A stretch of DNA of 64,000 bases, taken from positions 2,760,501 through 2,824,500 of the forward strand of contig NZ_CP095732.1 of assembly GCF_020447305.1 (NCBI RefSeq), in the 5' to 3' direction. This stretch comes from Abyssibius alkaniclasticus. Lineage in GTDB: Bacteria > Pseudomonadota > Alphaproteobacteria > Rhodobacterales > Rhodobacteraceae. The notes below the pieces were generated by a model. It searched no databases. It saw nothing but the letters and a program-made list of their open reading frames with translations, and was not told the origin of the DNA. The first letter of the stretch is position 1, and every line of letters starts with the position of its first letter. A program made the position numbers and the translations under genes. Shown in pieces: positions 35,337 to 45,566 of the stretch.

Positions 35337-36595
35337 GTTTGCGGCAAGTCGCGCTTGCGGCGTTTGACGCAGCCCTTGCCGCCGCGGCCCCCGGCCCGGC
35401 CACGGCCCGTGCGCTGGCTGAGCGCCCGCTGGCACCCGGCCGCCCCGTGACCATCATCGCAATGGGCAAGGCCGCCATTCCGATGGCGCGCGCCGCCATC
35501 GGCCAACTGGGCCGGCCGCCCAAAACGCTGCTGATCGTCACCAACCCCGAAAATGCCGTTGCGCTTGACGGGGCCGAAATATTCGCAGCCGCCCACCCGC
35601 TGCCCGATGCGATTGGCCTTGCCGCCGCTGCCCGCGCGCTGGAAATTGCCGCAAGCCTGACAGCCGAAGACCAGCTTCTGGTGCTGGTCTCGGGCGGGGC
35701 ATCGGCCATGCTGCCAAGCCCGGTGCCGGGGGTCAGCCTGAGCGACAAAATCACCCTAAATGCGCAAATGCTGGCCGCGAATATGGATATTCGCGCCATG
35801 AACCTTGTGCGCCAGAACCTGTCGGCGCTGAAGGGCGGGGGGCTGGCCCGGGCGGCGGGCAGGGCAGTTGTGCGCAGCCTGATCCTGTCGGATGTGCCGG
35901 GCGATGAGCTTGCCGTCGTCGCCTCTGGTCCCACGCTGCCGCCGATCGGCCCGCGCAGCGCGGCGGTTGACGTTTTGCAAAAAAGCGGGCTTTGGGCAGG
36001 GCTTGCACCCAATATCCGCGCTGTGCTGACGGCACCCGCCCCCACCCCAGCCCCCGCCACTGCTGCTGCGCCGCTGCCGCCTGCCAATGCCACGCTGATC
36101 GGGGCCAACCAGATCAGCATCGCCGCGGCCCGCGCGGCCATTCCGCCGGACTATCTGCTGCTTGAAGCGCCCTTCCCGCTTATCGGCACGGTTGAAAGCG
36201 CCGCCGAAACACTGGCCGCACTTGCACGCGCAGCTCCAAACCAACCATGCGCCATTGTCACTGGCGGTGAAACCACGGTGAATGTGACCGGCACAGGGCG
36301 CGGCGGGCGCAATCAGGAGCTTGCCCTGCGGATTGCGCTGGCATTGGCGTTGCCGCGCGACTGGCTCTTTCTGTCGGCGGGCACCGACGGGCGCGACGGG
36401 CCGACCGATGCGGCGGGCGGCATAGTAACGGGCGACACCGCGCGCGCCATTGCCGCCGCAGGCCATGATTCGCGCCGCTTGCTGGCAAACAATGACAGCT
36501 ATGCCGCGCTGGCGGCAGGCGATGCGCTGCTTCACACCGGGGCAACCGCCACGAATGTGGGCGATTGCCAGATCTTGCTGCTCAACCGCCTATAA
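35333..36595 (+). CDS. Glycerate kinase (GckA/TtuD, DUF4147-MOFRL type)
   Basis: A 420-residue type-I-like glycerate 2-kinase, often annotated as hydroxypyruvate reductase TtuD. N-terminal DUF4147 domain (about 1-240: AMGKAAIPMARAA near 43, VLVSGGASAMLPSP near 118, NLVRQNLSALKGGGLA near 158) and C-terminal MOFRL domain (about 300-415: GGRNQELALRIALAL, SAGTDGRDGPTDAAGG). It makes 2-phosphoglycerate from D-glycerate in the serine cycle or tartrate/glyoxylate use. The Ala/Pro-rich stretch near 235-250 is a linker. Start is GTG overlapping the upstream stop. Confidence 0.9.
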   Translation: MSLRQVALAAFDAALAAAAPGPATARALAERPLAPGRPVTIIAMGKAAIPMARAAIGQLGRPPKTLLIVTNPENAVALDGAEIFAAAHPLPDAIGLAAAARALEIAASLTAEDQLLVLVSGGASAMLPSPVPGVSLSDKITLNAQMLAANMDIRAMNLVRQNLSALKGGGLARAAGRAVVRSLILSDVPGDELAVVASGPTLPPIGPRSAAVDVLQKSGLWAGLAPNIRAVLTAPAPTPAPATAAAPLPPANATLIGANQISIAAARAAIPPDYLLLEAPFPLIGTVESAAETLAALARAAPNQPCAIVTGGETTVNVTGTGRGGRNQELALRIALALALPRDWLFLSAGTDGRDGPTDAAGGIVTGDTARAIAAAGHDSRRLLANNDSYAALAAGDALLHTGATATNVGDCQILLLNRL

Positions 36596-36671
36596 ACCCG
36601 CGCAACAGGCTTTTGGGAATCGCACGCCGCTGCTAGGCTATCCGGATTGAACCCAATTTCTGGATATTGTG

Positions 36672-39600
36672 ATGACCCGTTTCACCCGCAAAACCCTGTT
36701 TTCCAGCCTTGTTTCCAGCTTTCTCGCCACTGCCGCGCTTGCCCAGCCGCTTTACATGCCCACCGAACGGTTCAACCGGATGCAGGCCACCGACCTGCCC
36801 GGAAATGACATTCGGATGCTGCGTGACACCTCGCTTGAGATTTGCCTGAATGCGTGTGTGTCAGATCAGGATTGTGATGCCGTCACCTACAATACCGCGG
36901 CCAATGCCTGTTTTCTGAAAACCGATGGCAGCCTGACCGAACCGTTCAACGGTGCCGTGTCCTACCGTATCAGCCGCACCAGCCCCGAGGCGCTGGCGCT
37001 GGCGCGCAGCCGTCAGGATGATCTGGCCAGCCTGCCGCGCTTCTGGATGGACCGGGCCCTGGCGCAAGCCACCAGCCTTGGCCTGCTGTATCGCGCCAGT
37101 GAAATGCCGGTCTCCGCGCTTCTGGGCCTGGCTGACGAGGCGCGGGGCGCGTCGAACTATGACAGTTACGCCTTTTACATGCAGCGCGCTTTGGCCCAGT
37201 CCGATGATGTTGGCCTGTGGTTCACCTTTGGCGATACGATGCTGCGCTCGACCAGAAACGGCGACCGGGAAATCGGGACGACCGCGCTGATCAACGCCTA
37301 TCTGCGCAGCACCGGGGCCGATATGCGCGCCGATATTCTTGTAAAGCTGGCAGAGCGCATGGAGCAGGCCAATAATGGCCGCCAGTCCATTGCGCTGCTG
37401 CGCATTGCCCTTGGCCTTGCCCCCAGCGCAACGATTGATGCGGCATTGCAACGCGCCATTGGCCTGTTCGGCTTTCGCATTGTCGAACATCAGGTCGACA
37501 ACAATGCCGAACAGCCGCGCATCTGCCTGACATTCTCTGACCCGCTGGTGCAAACCGGCGTTGATTATGCGCCATATCTGCGAATGCAGGGCACCGAACT
37601 GCCGGTCGAGGTGGAGCAGAACCAGCTTTGCCTTGACGGTGCGCGCCACGGCGAAACCTATGATCTGACCGTTCGCGCCGGCCTGCCCGCCGCCGATGGC
37701 GAGGTCTTGGAGAACAGCGTCGATATCCAGCTTTATGTGCGTGACCGCGATGCGATGGTCTATTTCCCCGGCCGCGCCTATGTGCTGCCCAAAACCGATG
37801 ATGCGGCCCTGCCGATTGTTTCTGTCAACGCGCCCCTGGTCGATTTGCGGCTGTTCCGCGTGGGCGAACGTGGGCTGGTCAATGCCATCCGCCGCGGCAA
37901 TGTTTTCCAGGCCATGTCTGACTATGAAGAATCCGACATTGCCGAGCGTTTGGGCGCAGCCCTGTGGGAAGGTCAGGCCGATCTGCAAACCGAGCTGAAC
38001 GCCGATGTCACCACCGGCCTGCCGGTTTCGGCCTTCCTGCCCGCGCTGGAGCCGGGGGTTTACGCGATAACCGCGCGCATTCCCGAAACCTCTGAAACCT
38101 GGGAAGCGGCGGCGACGCAGTGGTTCATCGTCAGCGATCTGGGGGTTGAAACCATGCAGGGCGTCGATGGGCTGCATGTATTTGTGCGCAGCCTTGCCAG
38201 CGCCGCGCCCGGCGCCGATGTGACCGTGCAGCTTCTGGCGGTGAATAACGAGATTCTGGCCGAGACCACCACCGATGCGGCGGGCTATGCGCGCATCGAC
38301 CCCGGCTATCTGGCGGGAACCGGCGGCATGGCCCCGGCCATGCTGACCCTGGCCGCTGCCGATAGCGATTTTGCCTGGCTCGACCTGTCCGATGGCGGGT
38401 TTGATCTGTCAGACCGTGGCGTGGCTGGTCGCGCCGCCCCCGGCCCGGTTGATATTTTCACCACGACCGACCGTGGCATCTACCGCGCGGGCGAAACCGT
38501 TCACGCCACTATTCTGGCGCGCGACAGCGCCGCCCGGGCGCTGGAGGGCCTGCCGCTGACCGCCATCATCCGCCGCCCCGATGGCGTGGAATTTTCGCGC
38601 CATCTACTGCCGGATCTTGGCGGTGGCGGCCATGTGCTGAGCCTTGCCATCCCCGCAAGCGCGCAGCGCGGCAGTTGGCAAATGCAGCTTTATGCCGACC
38701 CGGACGGGCCGCGCCTGTCGACCGCCCGGTTTCTGGTGGAAGATTTCATTCCCGAGCGGATCGACTTTACAATGGCTTTGCCCGAAGGCGCGCTCGATGC
38801 CCGGAACCTGCCACCGCTCGATATTGCCGCGCGCTATCTATATGGCGCGCCGGGGGCCGAATTGTCGATGGAAGGCGAGATCGAGATCGACACCACCACC
38901 AGCTACCCCGGCTATGACGGCTATTATTTCGGGCTGGAGGATGACCCGTTCATTCCCACAGGCGACGCACTTTATGATTTGCCCGCCACCGACGCGGTGG
39001 GCGCGGCCCAGATCAGCCTTGCCCTGCCGGCACTGGAGCAAACCAGCCGCCCGCTGGAAATGCGCGTTTCCCTGCGCATGGCCGATGGCTCTGGCCGCCC
39101 GGTCGAGCGCACGCTTACCCGTCCGCTGCTGCCTGAAAACCCGGGGATCGGCATCAAACCGCTGTTCGACTGGACGCTTGGTGAAAACGAGAATGCCGCT
39201 TTTGATATTGTCAGCATCAATGCCGATCTGACCCCGCGCGCCGACGCCCCGCTGACCTGGGTGCTGAACCGCGTGAACCGCCGCTACCAGTGGTATTCAT
39301 ACGACGGAAGCTGGCTCTGGGAGCCGGTGACAACCCGAACCCGCGTGGGGGCCGGCACCTTGACCACCGGCGCCGATGGGGCCGCCAGGCTCGAATATCC
39401 GGTGGAATGGGGGCGCTACGAGTTGCGCATCGTCTCACCCAGCGGCGCGGTGCTGCCCAGCAGTTACAGTTTTTATGTGGGCTGGTGGGGGGCTGATGGC
39501 AGTTCCGACACGCCCGACCTGTTGCAAGTTGCGCTTGATAAGCCCGGCTATGCCCCCGGCGACAGCGCCATATTGCGCATGGATGCGCGCATGGATGGTG

Positions 39601-42122
39601 TGGCGCTTGTGCGCGTTGTGACCGACCGGCTGGTATCGATGCAGGCCATCGAGGTGACGGCGGGTGAAACCGAAATCACCCTGCCTGTGACCGATGAATG
39701 GGGCAGCGGCGCCTATGTCATCGCCTCGCTCATCCGCCCCGGCAATGCCGATGCGGGCCGCAACCCGGCGCGTGCGCTTGGCCTTGCCCATGCGGCGGTT
39801 GACCCGCAGAACCGCGCGCTCGATCTTGCGCTTGACCTGCCAGATGCAACCGAGCCGCGCGGCCCGCTGAATGTGGGGCTGAACGTGGGCAACCTTGAAC
39901 CCGGCCAGCGGGTTTGGGCCACGGTTTCGGTGGTGGATATCGGCATTCTGAACATCACCGGCTTTCAGTCGCCCGACCCTGAAGGCTATTACTTCGGCCA
40001 GCGCGCATTGGGCATGGAGCTGCGCGACATTTACGGCCGGCTGATTGACGCCAGCGCCGCCAGCCGCGCGGCCATTCGCAGCGGTGGCGATGGCGCCAAT
40101 ATCCGCACAAATGCCCCGCCGCCAACCCAGGAGCTTCTGGCGCGGTTCAGCGGGCCGGTAACGATTGCCGCCGATGGCACGGCAACCGTCAGCTTCGAGC
40201 TGCCGGCCTTCAACGGCGGGGTGCGGGTCATGGCGGTTGTCTGGGGCGAACAGGGCGTTGGCCAGGCCAGCCAGGATGTGCTGGTGCGCGACCCGATCGT
40301 GCTGACCACCACAACACCGCGCTTCATGGCGCCGGGCGATGATACCCGGCTGCTGGTCGAGCTTGCGCATGTCAGCGGGCCGACTGGCACGGTTGGTGTG
40401 GAAATTTTCGCCTCCGGCCCCGTGGCTGTGGCGCAAGGCGCGGCGGCGTTCAACGTGGAGCTTGCCGAAGGCGCGCGCGCAACCCGCAACATTCCGCTAA
40501 AAGCCAGCCGCACGGGGCTTGGTGAATTGCGCATTGTCATGACCATGCCCGATGGGCGCATCGTGGAGCAAATGGCACGGCTGAATGTGCTGGCAAATGA
40601 CCCCGATATCATCCGCCGCACGCCCATCAGGCTTGCGGCCAATGGCGGCACTTTCACCATTGATGGCAACGCCTTTGCCGATATCCGCCCCGGCAGCGGC
40701 ACGGTCACACTCAGCGTGGGCCCGCTTGCCGCGCTCGACCCGGCGGGGCTGCTGGCCGCGCTCGACCGTTACCCCTATGGCTGCTCGGAACAGCTTGTTT
40801 CGCGCGCCCTCCCCCTGCTCTATGTCGGCGAAGTGGCCGCGGCACTGGGGCTTGCCCCGCAAGAAGGGATGCAGGCGCGGATTGGCGACACAATCACCGA
40901 TGTGCTGGCCAACCAGTCCAGTTCCGGCGGTTTCGGCCTTTGGCGGCCGGATTCGGGCGATCTGTGGCTCGATGCCTATGTGACCGACTTTCTGTCACGC
41001 GCCCGCGCGCTTGGCTATACGGTGCCGGATGTCGCGTTCGATCTGGCACTTGCCAACCTGCTCAACCGTGTCAACTACGCGCCCGATTTCGAGGATGCAG
41101 GGCAGGACATTGCCTATGCGCTGATGGTTCTGGCCCGTGAAAACCGCGCCAGCATCGGCGATTTGCGCTATTTCGCCGATAACCGCGCCAACGCGTTTGC
41201 AACAGCAATGGCACAGGCCCAACTGGGCACGGCACTGGCCTATTATGGCGACCAGCTGCGCGCCGACCGCATGTTCGGCCTCGCCAATGCCCGCGTGCTT
41301 GCCTATGGGGTTGAAAGCAGCAGCTGGCGGCCGGATTACGGCTCTTACGCGCGCGACGCTTCGGCCGTGCTGACCCTGGCCGCCGAGGTGAATTCCACCG
41401 CGATTGACCGGCAGGAACTGGCGCGGCGCGCCAGCTTTTATGGCGGCGGCTACCGCTCGACGCAAGATATGGCCTGGATGTTGCTGGCCACCAATGCAAT
41501 GGCGCAAGATGCCGCCGTGGCCGGGGCCACGCTGGGTGGCGCGCCCCTGCCGCTGACCGGCGTGCGCCAGATTACCGAGGCCGAGCTTGCCGGGCCGGGG
41601 CTGGTGCTGGAAAACCCGACCGGCACCGCGATCGAGGCCGTGCTGACCACGCGCGGCGCCCCCGCCTTCCCCGAACCGGAAAGCAGCAACGGCTACCGGA
41701 TCGAGCGGTGGTATTACACAATGGATGGCACGCCGGTCGACCTTGAGAATGTGCAGGTCAACGACCGGATCGTGGCCATTTTGCGTGTTCAGCCCGAGCA
41801 GGACCGCAACGGCCGCCTGATGATCGTTGACCCGCTGCCAGCCGGTGTCGAGGTTGAAAACCCCAACCTGCTGCGCGCCGGCGATCTGAGCCAGCTTGAC
41901 TGGCTCAGCCTGGATGATGTGGCCCTGCATAGCGAGTTTCGCGATGATCGTTTCGTGGCCACGGTCAACTGGTCGCGCACCGACTCATTCCAATTGGCCT
42001 ATATCGTGCGGGCCATCTCGCCGGGCAGTTTCCAGCAACCCGCCGCCCTGGTTGAAGACATGTATCGCCCCGATCTGCGCGGCACCACCAATGCCGGGCG
42101 CATTTCCATCCGCCAGCCATGA
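36672..42122 (+). CDS. Alpha-2-macroglobulin family protein with N-terminal PAN/Apple domain
   Basis: An 1816-residue periplasmic bacterial alpha-2-macroglobulin. Signal peptide 1-24 ends LATAALA|Q with no lipobox Cys, so it is soluble rather than a lipoprotein as in E. coli. A PAN/Apple-like domain with paired cysteines (LEICLNACVSDQDC ... NACFLK) occupies about 30-105; macroglobulin-like beta domains follow; the thioester motif YGCSEQ is intact at about residue 1371 within an alpha-helical toroid (about 1340-1630). Such proteins trap invading proteases. Start is ATG at 36672; GTG 36669 is in frame. It overlaps pbpC by four bases, the standard A2M-PBP1C pairing. Confidence 0.95.
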   Translation: MTRFTRKTLFSSLVSSFLATAALAQPLYMPTERFNRMQATDLPGNDIRMLRDTSLEICLNACVSDQDCDAVTYNTAANACFLKTDGSLTEPFNGAVSYRISRTSPEALALARSRQDDLASLPRFWMDRALAQATSLGLLYRASEMPVSALLGLADEARGASNYDSYAFYMQRALAQSDDVGLWFTFGDTMLRSTRNGDREIGTTALINAYLRSTGADMRADILVKLAERMEQANNGRQSIALLRIALGLAPSATIDAALQRAIGLFGFRIVEHQVDNNAEQPRICLTFSDPLVQTGVDYAPYLRMQGTELPVEVEQNQLCLDGARHGETYDLTVRAGLPAADGEVLENSVDIQLYVRDRDAMVYFPGRAYVLPKTDDAALPIVSVNAPLVDLRLFRVGERGLVNAIRRGNVFQAMSDYEESDIAERLGAALWEGQADLQTELNADVTTGLPVSAFLPALEPGVYAITARIPETSETWEAAATQWFIVSDLGVETMQGVDGLHVFVRSLASAAPGADVTVQLLAVNNEILAETTTDAAGYARIDPGYLAGTGGMAPAMLTLAAADSDFAWLDLSDGGFDLSDRGVAGRAAPGPVDIFTTTDRGIYRAGETVHATILARDSAARALEGLPLTAIIRRPDGVEFSRHLLPDLGGGGHVLSLAIPASAQRGSWQMQLYADPDGPRLSTARFLVEDFIPERIDFTMALPEGALDARNLPPLDIAARYLYGAPGAELSMEGEIEIDTTTSYPGYDGYYFGLEDDPFIPTGDALYDLPATDAVGAAQISLALPALEQTSRPLEMRVSLRMADGSGRPVERTLTRPLLPENPGIGIKPLFDWTLGENENAAFDIVSINADLTPRADAPLTWVLNRVNRRYQWYSYDGSWLWEPVTTRTRVGAGTLTTGADGAARLEYPVEWGRYELRIVSPSGAVLPSSYSFYVGWWGADGSSDTPDLLQVALDKPGYAPGDSAILRMDARMDGVALVRVVTDRLVSMQAIEVTAGETEITLPVTDEWGSGAYVIASLIRPGNADAGRNPARALGLAHAAVDPQNRALDLALDLPDATEPRGPLNVGLNVGNLEPGQRVWATVSVVDIGILNITGFQSPDPEGYYFGQRALGMELRDIYGRLIDASAASRAAIRSGGDGANIRTNAPPPTQELLARFSGPVTIAADGTATVSFELPAFNGGVRVMAVVWGEQGVGQASQDVLVRDPIVLTTTTPRFMAPGDDTRLLVELAHVSGPTGTVGVEIFASGPVAVAQGAAAFNVELAEGARATRNIPLKASRTGLGELRIVMTMPDGRIVEQMARLNVLANDPDIIRRTPIRLAANGGTFTIDGNAFADIRPGSGTVTLSVGPLAALDPAGLLAALDRYPYGCSEQLVSRALPLLYVGEVAAALGLAPQEGMQARIGDTITDVLANQSSSGGFGLWRPDSGDLWLDAYVTDFLSRARALGYTVPDVAFDLALANLLNRVNYAPDFEDAGQDIAYALMVLARENRASIGDLRYFADNRANAFATAMAQAQLGTALAYYGDQLRADRMFGLANARVLAYGVESSSWRPDYGSYARDASAVLTLAAEVNSTAIDRQELARRASFYGGGYRSTQDMAWMLLATNAMAQDAAVAGATLGGAPLPLTGVRQITEAELAGPGLVLENPTGTAIEAVLTTRGAPAFPEPESSNGYRIERWYYTMDGTPVDLENVQVNDRIVAILRVQPEQDRNGRLMIVDPLPAGVEVENPNLLRAGDLSQLDWLSLDDVALHSEFRDDRFVATVNWSRTDSFQLAYIVRAISPGSFQQPAALVEDMYRPDLRGTTNAGRISIRQP

Positions 42123-44170
42123 TCTGGCTGCGCCGCGCGCTTGTTGCCGTTGGGCTGGCGGCTGCACTTGCGGCGGGGTTCTGGGTTTGGGTGGCCACCA
42201 CCACCCTGCCCGTGCTGACCCCGGAAACCTCGGTTACGGTGGTCGATCGCAACGGCGTTTTGCTGCGCGCCTATCCGGTGGCCGATGGGCGCTGGCGCCT
42301 GCCGCTGGCCAATGACGCGGTCGACCCGCTTTATTTCGCCATGCTGCTGGCCTATGAAGACCGGCGCTTTGAGCGCCATGCCGGTGTAGATGCGCGCGCA
42401 CTGGCCCGTGGCCTGTGGCAGTTCATCAAGAACGGGCGCATTGTTTCGGGCGGCTCGACGCTGACCATGCAGGTTGCCCGCCTGCTGGAAGATGGCGCAA
42501 CCGGGCAATGGGGCGGCAAGCTGCGCCAGATCAGGCTGGCGCTGGCGCTGGAACGCAGCCTGACCAAGCAAGAGGTGCTGGCGCTCTATCTGCAACTGGC
42601 GCCGATGGGTGGCAATATCGAAGGGCTGCGCGCCGCCACGCTGGCCTATTTCGCGCATGAGCCGAACCGGCTTTCCCCCGCCGAGGCAGCCTTGCTGATC
42701 GCCCTGCCCCAGGCCCCGACATCGCGCCGCCCCGACAGGTTCAACGAAGCCGCCACCATTGCGCGCAACCGTGTGCTTGAACGTGCGGTTCAGGCCGGGG
42801 TGCTGAGAGCCGATGATGCCGCCGCCGCCCGCGCAACCCCTGTGCCCGCCCAGCGGCGCGACTTTCCGGCCCTTGCCCCGCATCTGGCCGATGCGCTGGC
42901 GGCAGGGGCGGAACCGGGCGCTGTCATTGCCACAACGCTGGATGCCGAATTGCAGGCCGACCTGCAAACCCTGCTGGCCAGCCGCGCCGCCGATTTTGGC
43001 CCGCGCGTGACAACCGCGGCCCTTGTGGCCGACCATGCCAGCGGTGAAATCCGCGCCTATCTTGGCTCGTCCGACTTTTTCAGCGATGCACGGCGCGGCG
43101 CGATTGATATGGTCCGCGCCATCCGCTCGCCCGGCTCGACGCTGAAACCGCTGATCTACGGCATGGCATTCGAAGGCGGCTATGCGCATCCCGAAACCCT
43201 GATCGACGACCGGCCTATGGCCTTTGGCAGCTACGCCCCGCGCAATTTCGATGGTGGCTTCATGGGCCAGGTCAGCCTGCGGCGCGCCTTGCAGCTTTCG
43301 CTGAACATTCCCGCTGTCGCGCTGCTCGACGTGGTTGGCCCCGCGCATCTGATGGCGCGCCTGCGCCGCGCCGGTGTTCAGGCACGTCTGCCGCGCAATG
43401 CCGCCCCCGACCTGCCCATCGCACTGGGGGGGCTGGGTGTCAGCCTGCATGACCTTGTAACACTTTACGCTGCCTTCGCGCGTGGTGGCCAGCCCGTGAC
43501 GCTGCGCGCCACACCCGGCCCGGCCGATAGCGGCCCGCTGGCCCCGGTGCTGCTGCCCGCTGCCGCCTGGCAGATCGGCGATATCCTTATCGGTGCGCCC
43601 CCGCCCGCCGAAGCCCCCTTTGGCACGATCGCCTTCAAGACCGGCACATCCTATGGCTACCGCGATGCCTGGGCGCTTGGCTATGATGGCGCCTATGTGG
43701 CCGGTGTCTGGGTGGGCCGGGCCGATGCCGCCGCCGTGCCGGGCCTGCGCGGGCTGGATGGCGCCGCCCCGCTGCTGTTTGATGTGTTTGCACGCATCCG
43801 CACAACCCCGATTCCACTGCCGCCGCCACCCGAGAACGTGCTGACGGTCAGCAATGCGCAACTGCCCGCGCCTTTGCGCAATTTCACCCCGCGCGGCGTG
43901 CCGCTGCGCGATTCGGCAGCGCCAGAATTCTCATACCCGCCCGATGGGGCCCGGGTCGATCTGGGGCTGGATGGCGAAACGCCCATGCCGCTGATCCTGA
44001 AGCTGCGCGCCGGTCGGCCGCCCTTTACCTGGCTGGTGAATGGCCGCCCGATTGTGGCAGACCCTTATGACTGGCAGGCAAGCTGGCAACCCGATACCGG
44101 CGGATTTGTCACCATATCGGTGATTGATGCACAGGGCCGTGCCAGCCGTGTTCGGCTGTTTTTGCAATGA
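42119..44170 (+). CDS. pbpC: Penicillin-binding protein 1C
   Basis: A 683-residue bifunctional class A PBP. One N-terminal membrane anchor (about 5-25), a GT51 glycosyltransferase domain with EDRRFERHAGVD near 80 and GGSTLTMQVARLLE near 115, a transpeptidase domain with the serine motif SPGSTLKP near 340, SLNIP near 393 and KTGTS near 505, and a C-terminal BiPBP_C beta domain (about 590-680). It repairs or extends peptidoglycan; coupled to the macroglobulin gene, it fits the model of wall repair when the envelope is breached. Confidence 0.95.
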   Translation: MIWLRRALVAVGLAAALAAGFWVWVATTTLPVLTPETSVTVVDRNGVLLRAYPVADGRWRLPLANDAVDPLYFAMLLAYEDRRFERHAGVDARALARGLWQFIKNGRIVSGGSTLTMQVARLLEDGATGQWGGKLRQIRLALALERSLTKQEVLALYLQLAPMGGNIEGLRAATLAYFAHEPNRLSPAEAALLIALPQAPTSRRPDRFNEAATIARNRVLERAVQAGVLRADDAAAARATPVPAQRRDFPALAPHLADALAAGAEPGAVIATTLDAELQADLQTLLASRAADFGPRVTTAALVADHASGEIRAYLGSSDFFSDARRGAIDMVRAIRSPGSTLKPLIYGMAFEGGYAHPETLIDDRPMAFGSYAPRNFDGGFMGQVSLRRALQLSLNIPAVALLDVVGPAHLMARLRRAGVQARLPRNAAPDLPIALGGLGVSLHDLVTLYAAFARGGQPVTLRATPGPADSGPLAPVLLPAAAWQIGDILIGAPPPAEAPFGTIAFKTGTSYGYRDAWALGYDGAYVAGVWVGRADAAAVPGLRGLDGAAPLLFDVFARIRTTPIPLPPPPENVLTVSNAQLPAPLRNFTPRGVPLRDSAAPEFSYPPDGARVDLGLDGETPMPLILKLRAGRPPFTWLVNGRPIVADPYDWQASWQPDTGGFVTISVIDAQGRASRVRLFLQ

Positions 44171-44207
44171 TTTCGTGCATTAACCCGCCCAAACCCGCCC
44201 TTGTCAC

Positions 44208-44237
44208 TTGACGAAAGCCGCGAAACTCGCCAACTAA
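44208..44237 (+). promoter_or_regulatory. Candidate promoter of infC
   Basis: TTGACG (44208-44213) with an 18-base spacer to AACTAA (44232-44237) lies about 60 bases before the infC start, in the only gap between pbpC and infC. The -10 match is moderate. Confidence 0.4.
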
Positions 44238-44297
44238 CGCTAGTGAAAGCCGCTATTCGGCCACCGCCTGAACATTAACAACCAAAGGACCCGCACC

Positions 44298-44843
44298 ATC
44301 GCTCGCAAACCACATAACGCGCCCCCGCAGCGCGACACCGGCCCCCGCATCAACGACCGTATTCGCGCCCCCGAAATTCGCCTGATTGGCGCGGATGGCG
44401 AAAATGCCGGCGTCGTTACCCCCTATGTCGCTATGGAAATGGCACAAGAGGCAGGGCTGGACCTGGTTGAAATTTCGCCCAATGCCAACCCGCCTGTCTG
44501 CAAGATCATGGACTTTGGCAAGTTCAAATACGAGCAGCAGAAAAAAGAGGCCGAGGCGCGCAAGAACCAGAAGATCATCGAGATCAAAGAGGTGAAATTC
44601 CGCCCCAATACCGACACGCATGACTATGAGGTCAAGATGCGTTCGGTTGAAAAGTTTCTGGGAAATGGCGACAAGGTGAAGGTGACTCTGCGCTTTCGTG
44701 GCCGCGAAATGGCGCATCTGGAACTGGGGCGCAAACTGCTTGAACGCGTTGCCGCCGACACGGTTGAAATCGGCAAGGTCGAGGCGATGCCAAAGCTCGA
44801 AGGCCGCCAGATGGTGATGATGATCAACCCCGCCAAAAGCTGA
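44298..44843 (+). CDS. infC: Translation initiation factor IF-3 with ATC start codon
   Basis: A 181-residue IF-3. Translation in this frame from ATC at 44298 gives [20 protein letters not shown] after the initiator, the normal N terminus of alphaproteobacterial IF-3, preceded by AAAGGA at a good distance. The first ATG in frame (44433) would remove 45 residues of the N-terminal domain ([15 protein letters not shown]). The C-terminal domain with [14 protein letters not shown] is intact. IF-3 discriminates against non-AUG starts, and a rare start on its own gene provides autoregulation, as known for AUU in E. coli. Confidence 0.95.
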   Translation: MARKPHNAPPQRDTGPRINDRIRAPEIRLIGADGENAGVVTPYVAMEMAQEAGLDLVEISPNANPPVCKIMDFGKFKYEQQKKEAEARKNQKIIEIKEVKFRPNTDTHDYEVKMRSVEKFLGNGDKVKVTLRFRGREMAHLELGRKLLERVAADTVEIGKVEAMPKLEGRQMVMMINPAKS

Positions 44844-45512
44844 ATGAGCGGCAAGCGTCATTCTGAAAACTTCCGGCCGGGCCGCGTGCCCGGCCATAGC
44901 GACGGGCGGCTTTACAGCCCGACATTCGAGCGCAACCACCAGCCCGTTATTGCCGCCCTTCTGGCGCGGCTCGGCACAGAGCCGGGTGCTGCGCTGGAAA
45001 TTGGCTCGGGGGTTGGCCAGCACATCCAGGCCTTTGCCCGCGCCCTGCCGCATTTGCGCTGGCAGCCAAGCGAGCCTGACTCGATTCACCGCAACAGCAT
45101 AGATGCCTGGAGCGCGTTTTTTGGCAGCAACCTGCCTGCGGCCATCGCGCTCGATGCCAGCCGTGAATTCGGCACCGAAATTGCACAGCTTGCCCCGCTG
45201 CGGCTGATCTTTTCCATGAATGTCATCCATATTGCGCCCTATGGCGTGGCCTCCTCCATCATCACCACGGCAGCGCACAGGCTTGCGCCCGGCGGCTGGC
45301 TTGGTTTTTACGGCCCGTTTACCGAAGGCGGCCTTCATACCGGCGAGGGCAATGCGAATTTCGATGCAGGGCTGCGCGCCGACAACCCTGCCTGGGGTGT
45401 GCGCGATGTCGATGAGCTTGCCGCATTGGCCATAGCCGCCGGGCTTTCGCAAGCAGAGCTTGATGTCATGCCCGCAAATAACCGCATTCTGTGGTTTCAA
45501 CAGCCCGCCTAG
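44844..45512 (+). CDS. DUF938 family SAM-dependent methyltransferase-like protein
   Basis: A 222-residue protein of the DUF938 family with a class I methyltransferase fold: ALEIGSGVGQH (motif I) near residue 50, SEPDS near 75, and FSMNVIHIAPYG near 123. Target unknown. The ATG directly follows the infC stop codon (TGAATG), so it is probably read from the infC transcript by coupled translation. Confidence 0.85.
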   Translation: MSGKRHSENFRPGRVPGHSDGRLYSPTFERNHQPVIAALLARLGTEPGAALEIGSGVGQHIQAFARALPHLRWQPSEPDSIHRNSIDAWSAFFGSNLPAAIALDASREFGTEIAQLAPLRLIFSMNVIHIAPYGVASSIITTAAHRLAPGGWLGFYGPFTEGGLHTGEGNANFDAGLRADNPAWGVRDVDELAALAIAAGLSQAELDVMPANNRILWFQQPA

Positions 45513-45566
45513 GCTTGCAAGGCGCAGTATAAGCTGCATCATGCAGCCAAAACCCATAAGGCCTGT

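Noticed and set aside
44433-44843. infC starting at the first ATG
   Set aside because: This removes most of the conserved N-terminal IF-3 domain, whose sequence continues upstream in frame to an ATC with a good ribosome-binding site.
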